A DNA stretch of 64,000 nt, taken from the NCBI GenBank assembly GCA_903918755.1, contig CAIXFN010000101.1, forward strand, positions 62,001-126,000. Direction: 5' to 3'. The position numbers and the translations under genes are program-made. Source of the stretch: an uncultured Pedosphaera sp. (GTDB lineage: Bacteria > Verrucomicrobiota > Verrucomicrobiia > Limisphaerales > Pedosphaeraceae). Shown one piece after another: positions 59,507 to 64,000 of this stretch (positions within the stretch are counted from its first letter, which is position 1; each line of letters begins with the position of its first letter). The notes under the pieces are model-generated. The model had not been told where the DNA came from. It did no database searches and worked only from the letters and a program-made list of their open reading frames with translations.

Positions 59507-60316
59507 TTAGCCCTCCGGGATCTTGAACTTGGGACACTGGGCCAGAAACCGGGCCGGATTCTGAAATATGAGTTTGTCAATCGCCGCCGCCGAATGACCG
59601 CGTTTGCGCATTTCCAGCGCGGTTTTCGGCACCGCCAGCGGGTCGCTCACGCCCCAGTCGCACGCGCAATTCATCCAGATGCGTTCATCGCCGTACCGTT
59701 CCACCATGTCCACCGCCCGGGCGGGCGAGCATTTGGACTCCGGATAAAGCGTCATGCCGGCCCACAGGCCCGCATCCAGCACCATTTGGACTGTGTGTTC
59801 CTCTACGTGGTCAATGATCACCCGGCCGGGCTGAATCCGGGAATCATTCCGGATCACGTCCATGATCAGGCGGGTGCCTTTCAGTTTGTCTTCCAGGTGG
59901 GGGGTATGCACCAGGATCAATTGGTTGTGCCGTGCCGCCAGGTCCACATGCTTCTCCAGCACCGTGATTTCATTGCGGCTGTTCTTGTTCAGCCCGATTT
60001 CCCCGATCCCCAGCACCGTAGGCCGGTCCAGGAATTCCGGGATGATCGCCAGCACGTCGTCCGCCAGCTTCACATCCTCGGACTCCTTGGGATTGATGCA
60101 CAGCCAGCAGTAATGGGGTAGGCCGAATTTCGCGGCCCGCTTGGGCTCGTGCTCCGTGAGTTGACGGAAATAGTCGTAAAAGCCCGCGGCGGAACTGCGG
60201 TCATAGCCGGCCCAGAACGCGGGTTCGCAGACCGCGGCACAGCCGGCTGTGACCATGTGGACGTAGTCGTCGGTCACCCGGCTGACCATGTGGGCATGAG
60301 GTTCAATGTAGCGCAT
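59507..60316 (-). CDS. TatD-like metal-dependent hydrolase
   Basis: 269 residues. Metal motifs of the TatD fold: YIEPHAHMVSR (H-x-H), VLGIGEIGLNKNS (Glu), ILVHTPHLEDK (His), RVIIDHVEEHT (His) and MNCACDWG (Asp). It is a DNase or small-molecule hydrolase by family, and the E-P-H-A-H start rather than F-D-S-H marks the EboB-like variety. The small 88-residue gene upstream, 19 bases away, is its probable partner. Downstream genes (coiled-coil and CPBP) begin 104 bases later on the same strand. No other ebo genes are visible. Confidence 0.85.
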   Translation of the reverse strand: MRYIEPHAHMVSRVTDDYVHMVTAGCAAVCEPAFWAGYDRSSAAGFYDYFRQLTEHEPKRAAKFGLPHYCWLCINPKESEDVKLADDVLAIIPEFLDRPTVLGIGEIGLNKNSRNEITVLEKHVDLAARHNQLILVHTPHLEDKLKGTRLIMDVIRNDSRIQPGRVIIDHVEEHTVQMVLDAGLWAGMTLYPESKCSPARAVDMVERYGDERIWMNCACDWGVSDPLAVPKTALEMRKRGHSAAAIDKLIFQNPARFLAQCPKFKIPEG

Positions 60317-60335
60317 GAGAAAAGCAGGGTGGCCG

Positions 60336-60602
60336 TTATTGGACTCCGGGCCAGGCGCCGCAGGCGGCTTTGGTGGTGGCGGCCGGGATCGGTTCGGTGG
60401 TGGGATCGCTAAACGCCAGCAGCACCTGTCGCGCCTTGTCGTTGTTCCCCTTGCTCAATTCCAAAACGGCCGTCCGGAATGCCGCCATCCGAAAATCCTC
60501 CGCGCCTTCCGCGCGCTCGTAACGGTCGAGAAACGCGGCCAGGTCGATCAATTTGTGCCGGGCATCGACGAAATAAAGATCGAGTATTTGCGAGCGATTC
60601 AT
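60336..60602 (-). CDS. Small conserved partner of the TatD-like hydrolase
   Basis: 88 residues, cytoplasmic. The sequence MNRSQILDLYFVDARHKLID, LAAFLDRYERAEGAEDFR and FSDPTTEPIPAATTKAACGA reads as one small helical domain with a conserved-looking P-I-P-A-A-T-T-K tail. From memory, short proteins of this type precede TatD-like hydrolases in several phyla. No catalytic residues are recognisable. Same strand as the hydrolase with a 19-base gap, so an operon is likely. Confidence 0.72.
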   Translation of the reverse strand: MNRSQILDLYFVDARHKLIDLAAFLDRYERAEGAEDFRMAAFRTAVLELSKGNNDKARQVLLAFSDPTTEPIPAATTKAACGAWPGVQ

Positions 60603-60690
60603 ACGTTGGTCATCAGTCGGATTCCGCTTCCTAACTTATCCGACCGCGCGACCTGACGCAAATCAAACCGGACGCCCGGCGATGCCTGCC

Positions 60691-61497
60691 TCAGGCCGTC
60701 GTGACCCACCGCCACACCTGTTCCGCCGACCCTTCCGCTGCCGTGGCCAGTACATTGTGATCCGCCCGCCAAAACGTTTCTCCGCCCCGATACCCCGGGC
60801 AGTGGCGGCGCAACCACCAGCGGACGAGGTACCACGGCACAAGGGGATCGATTGCGCCGGCGAGGTAATGCACTGGAATTTGGGCGCGTCGTGCGACGGG
60901 TCGCGGGTCATACGAATCCATCAACTCCAACCGCTTCTGCACCGCCTCCCGATCCCGCTCGGTGCGCCGCTCGGCGAATTCCGCCAGACTGGCGCGAATT
61001 TCCAGATCACTGCCGTGCCGCCAATTGGCGTAGCGGACATACCGCTTGATTTGTGTCTGGTAGCGGCGGGTGGAAATCCTTTTGCCCAATTGCCGGAGCA
61101 GCCACGCTCCCCGGGGAATGGGATGTTTGACAAATCCCCCCGCGAGAATGATCCCCTGGACCTGGAACCCCGGTCCGGCCGGTCCGGCTATGGTCGGGGT
61201 GGGCCGCTGGCGATCATCCAGCAGACACCACGCCACCTGAGAACCCCAACTTTCGCCCAGGACCCAACCTTGTGTGATTCCGTGAGCCCGCAAGGCATCC
61301 TCCACGGCGTTGGCATAATCCGCCACCGACCACTCCAGCGAACGCGGATAGGTGATTTCGATAATCCGCATGCGTCGGCTGATGGCCCGCCTAAACCCGG
61401 CTACCAGCGTCCAATCCCCATGCAATCCTGGAAGGTAGATGAGCGTTGGTGAGTTGGCGTCACCGCTGACGCGGATTTGGAGTTCATCCTCCGCCAT
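60691..61497 (-). CDS. Alpha/beta hydrolase
   Basis: 268 residues. Nucleophile elbow VLGESWGSQVAW (G-x-S-x-G), oxyanion region YLPGLHGDW, acid in YLAGAIDPLVPW, and histidine in RADHNVLAT. No signal peptide, cytoplasmic. The lid (about 150-205) is basic and helical. Substrate unknown. Its start overlaps the upstream lipase-like gene by 14 bases; it is the third gene of an operon with the aas-like gene. Confidence 0.85.
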   Translation of the reverse strand: MAEDELQIRVSGDANSPTLIYLPGLHGDWTLVAGFRRAISRRMRIIEITYPRSLEWSVADYANAVEDALRAHGITQGWVLGESWGSQVAWCLLDDRQRPTPTIAGPAGPGFQVQGIILAGGFVKHPIPRGAWLLRQLGKRISTRRYQTQIKRYVRYANWRHGSDLEIRASLAEFAERRTERDREAVQKRLELMDSYDPRPVARRAQIPVHYLAGAIDPLVPWYLVRWWLRRHCPGYRGGETFWRADHNVLATAAEGSAEQVWRWVTTA

Positions 61498-62242
61498 GCG
61501 GATCGGGGTGAGGGTGTTCGAAATTACCGGTTTGCAGGAACGTCAGCACCTGCCGGATCACCGGTTCCCGTTGCATCATCCAGGTATGAGTGTGATGGAC
61601 CACCAGGAAATCTCGCATACCATCCACCCGCGCGCTGGCCACGCTCACCTTGCCATCATTGGGGCGGGGTAGCCAATGGGAGAGCAGGGGATTGAGGGAG
61701 CGGTCGCCCGCAATGATCCCGCATTCAAACTGCACGGGACCGAGGCGACGCGGAAGATCGGCCGCGCCCGTGCCCAGGGGCAGGCGGCTCCTCCCCAGCA
61801 AGGTCCGGGTCAATCCCCACGTGCGGAGATGGTCCACCACTTCGCTGCCGCCGTTCGGCGGCCCCAGCATCACGACCCGGCCCAGTTGCGGGAGATCATG
61901 GCGCGCGAGGTATTGCCGTACCAGAATGCCCCCCAGGGAATGGGTGACGAAGTAAACGCGCGTACCGGGATCGGTAATGCGCTCCCGCAGGAGCTTGGCC
62001 AGGTAATCCTCCGCCAGCGTTTCGACCGGCGTGTTCCAGGAAGGATAACTCTCGTTGATGACCCGGTACCCACTGTGTTTGAGCCGGAGTTCGAGCCGTT
62101 TCATGGACCACGCCGTCCGGCCGGAGCCGTGGAGCAAAATCACGTAATCTCCCTTGGCCGCCGCCGCGGTCTTCACTGGCTTGGCGGTGACTGTCAACAA
62201 ACCGAAACCAAGCACCAGCGATGTCCAAGCGGTTCGGTGCAT
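61484..62242 (-). CDS. Exported PGAP1-like lipase/esterase
   Basis: 252 residues with signal peptide (AWTSLVLGFGLLTVTAKP). Alpha/beta-hydrolase lipase features: YVILLHGSGRTAWSM (oxyanion HG-x-G), the nucleophile elbow FVTHSLGGILVRQYL, VMLGPPNGGSEVVDHL, and HHTHTWMM for the histidine. The H-S-L-G-G motif with PPNGG is typical of PGAP1/LipA-type lipases that act on membrane lipids or thioesters. Starts three bases after the aas-like gene stops and overlaps the next gene; a lipid-remodelling operon is likely. Confidence 0.85.
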   Translation of the reverse strand: MHRTAWTSLVLGFGLLTVTAKPVKTAAAAKGDYVILLHGSGRTAWSMKRLELRLKHSGYRVINESYPSWNTPVETLAEDYLAKLLRERITDPGTRVYFVTHSLGGILVRQYLARHDLPQLGRVVMLGPPNGGSEVVDHLRTWGLTRTLLGRSRLPLGTGAADLPRRLGPVQFECGIIAGDRSLNPLLSHWLPRPNDGKVSVASARVDGMRDFLVVHHTHTWMMQREPVIRQVLTFLQTGNFEHPHPDPHGGG

Positions 62243-62245
62243 GGC

Positions 62246-64000
62246 TTAGATCAATTTGGCCAGCTCCCGGTGGTTGATCTTGCCGGTCCCGAGTTTGGGA
62301 ATTTCCTGCACGACTTTGATTTCCCGGGGCGCGCTCAGGTTGCTCAAACCCTTGGCGCGGATCGCGGCCCGGATCTCCTCCAATGTCAGCTTGGCTTCAT
62401 TCGTGACTGCGATCAACAACTCACCCTTGCTCTCGTCCGGGCGCGTGACCACCGCCACCTGGCAGCGCAGGCCATACTGTGGAAAGGCTCCGGCCAGCGC
62501 GTCTTCCACGGCGGTCAGGCTGACCATTTCGCCGCTGACTTTGGCGAAGCGCTTCAACCGGCCGCGGATGAAGAAGAAACCGTCCGGGGTCACACTCACG
62601 ATGTCCCCGGTGTCATACCAGCCCCCGAGTTCCTTGAATTTGGCGTTCGCCTCGGGATTCAAATAACCCGCCATGATGTTCGGACCTCGCACCAGGAGGC
62701 GGCCGCCTTCGGTGACGCCTTCGACGGGTTCGAGTTTATACTCCATGCCCGGCATGATGCGTCCCACCGAGCCATAGCGCGGTTCCAGGGGCGTGTTGAC
62801 ACAGACGCACGGGGCGCATTCCGTCGCGCCGTAGCCTTCCAGGATCCGCACGCCAAACTTTTGGGCCCAGGTGGTGGCGGTGGTTTCCTGGAGCTTTTCC
62901 GCGGCGGCGAACAGGTAGCGCAGCGTGCGGAAATCATACGGATGCGCCCGGCGGCCATAGCCGTTGAGAAAGGTGTTCGTGCTGAGAAAAATGGTGGCAT
63001 CGGTGTCGTAAAACGCCGCCGGTACGATGCGATAGTGCAGGGGTGAAGGGTAGATGAACACATACAGACCCCGCACCAGGGGGAGGATCGTGCCCACCGT
63101 GAGCCCAAAGCTGTGAAACAGGGGTAGGCAGTTGAACAGCCGGTCGGTATCCATGATGTCCGTGACCGCGAGCATCTGCCGCAGGTTGGCCAGCAGATTG
63201 GTGTGGGTCAGGGCCACGGCCTTCGGCATGCCCTCCGAGCCGCTCGTAAACAGCACCACCGCGGTCCGGTCGTCCAGCGACCGGCCATCGGCCGCCCGTC
63301 CGAGGGAACGCGGATTCACGGTCATGCGCAACAGTGCCAGCAGCTTTTGGATTTTGCCGATTTGCCCCCGCAGATCTTCCAGGTAGATCATCTCAATGCC
63401 GGCAGCCGTCAGGTTGTCCACTTTCAATTTGGCGCGTTCGAGAAAGAGGCGGGAGGTGATGATTTGCTTCATCCCCGCGAGTTGGGCGCATGCCAGCATC
63501 GTCACCGGTCCGGTGGAGAAATTGAGCACGGCCGGGACCCGGCCCAGATGCCAGAGGCTGAGGAGCAGGACGGGCAGGGCATTCACATTGGGCAGGAGCA
63601 CACCTGTGTGCTCTGCGTCCGCATGCAAACGGCCGGCCAAAGGTCCGGCCAGCGCGCTGGCCCCCGTGAGAAAGCGTCGGTACGTCAGCGGCTGGCGCGT
63701 GGCGTCTTCCAGCGCGATTCGCTTCGGAAGTCGGCGCGCGGTTTCCACGATGGCGGCCAGCACGTTCCGGGGGCCAAAATCCATTTCCGCCTGAAACCGT
63801 TGTTGGAGCATCTTGTCCCGCAGCCAGGCGGTCATGTGTTCGCGGGCCTGGATCGTGCTCATATTCTCCAGTTTCGGCGGCGTGAAGACCGGGCTGAAAT
63901 GGGCGGTGACCGGCGGGAACCAGCGCCGCCAGCCGGGCTGCGGGCAAAACGGCATCCGCTCCGCGCCGCGCAGGTAGCAGGTGATTACGCGGGACGGGGT
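62246..64000 (-). CDS. aas: Acyltransferase/acyl-ACP synthetase, Aas-like (partial, runs off right edge)
   Basis: 584 visible residues; the frame is open to the window edge, and the first methionine at 63955 is not likely the true start. The first ~40 residues (CYLRGAERMPFCPQPGW, VTAHFSPVFTPPK) look like the end of a PlsC acyltransferase. The rest is an adenylating synthetase: VVLFTSGSEGMPKAVALTHT (P-loop), FNCLPLFHSFGLTVGTILPL, LRYLFAAAEKLQET, RILEGYGATECAPCV, GWYDTGDIV and GRLKRFAKVSGEMVSL. These motifs match Aas, which re-acylates lysophospholipids using acyl-ACP made by the synthetase. The C-terminus is intact; the acyltransferase and perhaps a transporter domain lie beyond the edge. Confidence 0.82.
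   Translation of the reverse strand, partial: TPSRVITCYLRGAERMPFCPQPGWRRWFPPVTAHFSPVFTPPKLENMSTIQAREHMTAWLRDKMLQQRFQAEMDFGPRNVLAAIVETARRLPKRIALEDATRQPLTYRRFLTGASALAGPLAGRLHADAEHTGVLLPNVNALPVLLLSLWHLGRVPAVLNFSTGPVTMLACAQLAGMKQIITSRLFLERAKLKVDNLTAAGIEMIYLEDLRGQIGKIQKLLALLRMTVNPRSLGRAADGRSLDDRTAVVLFTSGSEGMPKAVALTHTNLLANLRQMLAVTDIMDTDRLFNCLPLFHSFGLTVGTILPLVRGLYVFIYPSPLHYRIVPAAFYDTDATIFLSTNTFLNGYGRRAHPYDFRTLRYLFAAAEKLQETTATTWAQKFGVRILEGYGATECAPCVCVNTPLEPRYGSVGRIMPGMEYKLEPVEGVTEGGRLLVRGPNIMAGYLNPEANAKFKELGGWYDTGDIVSVTPDGFFFIRGRLKRFAKVSGEMVSLTAVEDALAGAFPQYGLRCQVAVVTRPDESKGELLIAVTNEAKLTLEEIRAAIRAKGLSNLSAPREIKVVQEIPKLGTGKINHRELAKLI

Noticed and set aside
1-64000. tRNA, rRNA, riboswitch or CRISPR elements
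   Set aside because: I looked through the intergenic stretches by eye and saw no CCA-ended cloverleaf, rRNA-like block, known riboswitch core or repeat-spacer array. A covariance-model scan would be needed to exclude small RNAs.

Overview
The window looks like chromosomal DNA of a GC-rich soil or freshwater Verrucomicrobiota bacterium, most likely of the Pedosphaera/Limisphaera group. This is inferred from gene content and style, not from a marker gene: large secreted LamG proteins, a heme-bearing hydrazine-synthase-alpha-like beta-propeller protein, SGNH and PIG-L exported enzymes, RAYT transposase relics, and a recurring C-terminal module of the form Y-x-[IV]-x-A-x-x-[DN]-L-x-x-W. No rRNA, tRNA or CRISPR array was recognised. 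Most of the window is densely coding and has one base composition; only 11.4-13.2 kb looks like an accessory, decaying region.

Layout. 1-0.4 kb: N-terminus of an exported GH2-like enzyme. 0.5-3.35 kb: a BlaI-like repressor and M56 (BlaR1-like) sensor pair with two identical palindromic operators. 3.5-11.4 kb: cardiolipin synthase-like enzyme, SirB1-type transglutaminase-fold protein, TraB-like lipoprotein, secreted monoheme protein, and an SGNH plus alpha/beta-hydrolase fusion. 11.4-13.2 kb: RAYT transposase relics, REP-like hairpins and two small genes (one DUF6881). 13.2-13.9 kb: an orphan ParA-like ATPase. 14.4-23.3 kb: two tandem, homologous ~1,480-residue LamG proteins. 23.4-28.5 kb: M14 peptidase, biotin synthase, NIPSNAP-type secreted protein, and an ApbE-DUF2271/PepSY pair. 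28.5-30.0 kb: a small secreted protein and an outer-membrane barrel.

30.2-37.2 kb: a tightly overlapping six-gene minus-strand operon (secreted PIG-L deacetylase, small membrane protein, SSS symporter, a half-length BshC-like protein, BshB, BshA), apparently a bacillithiol (or related thiol) locus. 37.3-40.5 kb: DUF2911 protein, LapA-like protein, a secreted protein and an N-acetylmuramoyl-L-alanine amidase. 40.5-44.8 kb: TCA-cycle genes gltA, sucC and sucD, with gltA between a near-consensus promoter and a strong terminator; a toxin-antitoxin-like gene pair sits between sucC and sucD. 44.8-48.7 kb: YggT-like membrane protein, bifunctional rhamnulose-1-phosphate aldolase/dehydrogenase, and a small membrane protein behind a repeat-rich leader.

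48.8-57.1 kb: a complete moxR-DUF58-DUF4381-batABCDE operon, nearly every junction being a 4-base start/stop overlap. 57.2-64 kb: LysE exporter, CPBP protease, coiled-coil membrane-anchored protein, TatD-type hydrolase with a small partner, two alpha/beta hydrolases, and the acyl-ACP synthetase part of an Aas-like gene cut by the right edge. The observations I rate highest are the half-length BshC in the thiol operon, the C-terminal module shared by three secreted proteins, the M56 sensor joined to a domain resembling the tail of DUF2723 proteins, the probable leaderless blaI-type transcript whose -10 box lies inside the operator, and the two RAYT relics associated with small cargo genes.
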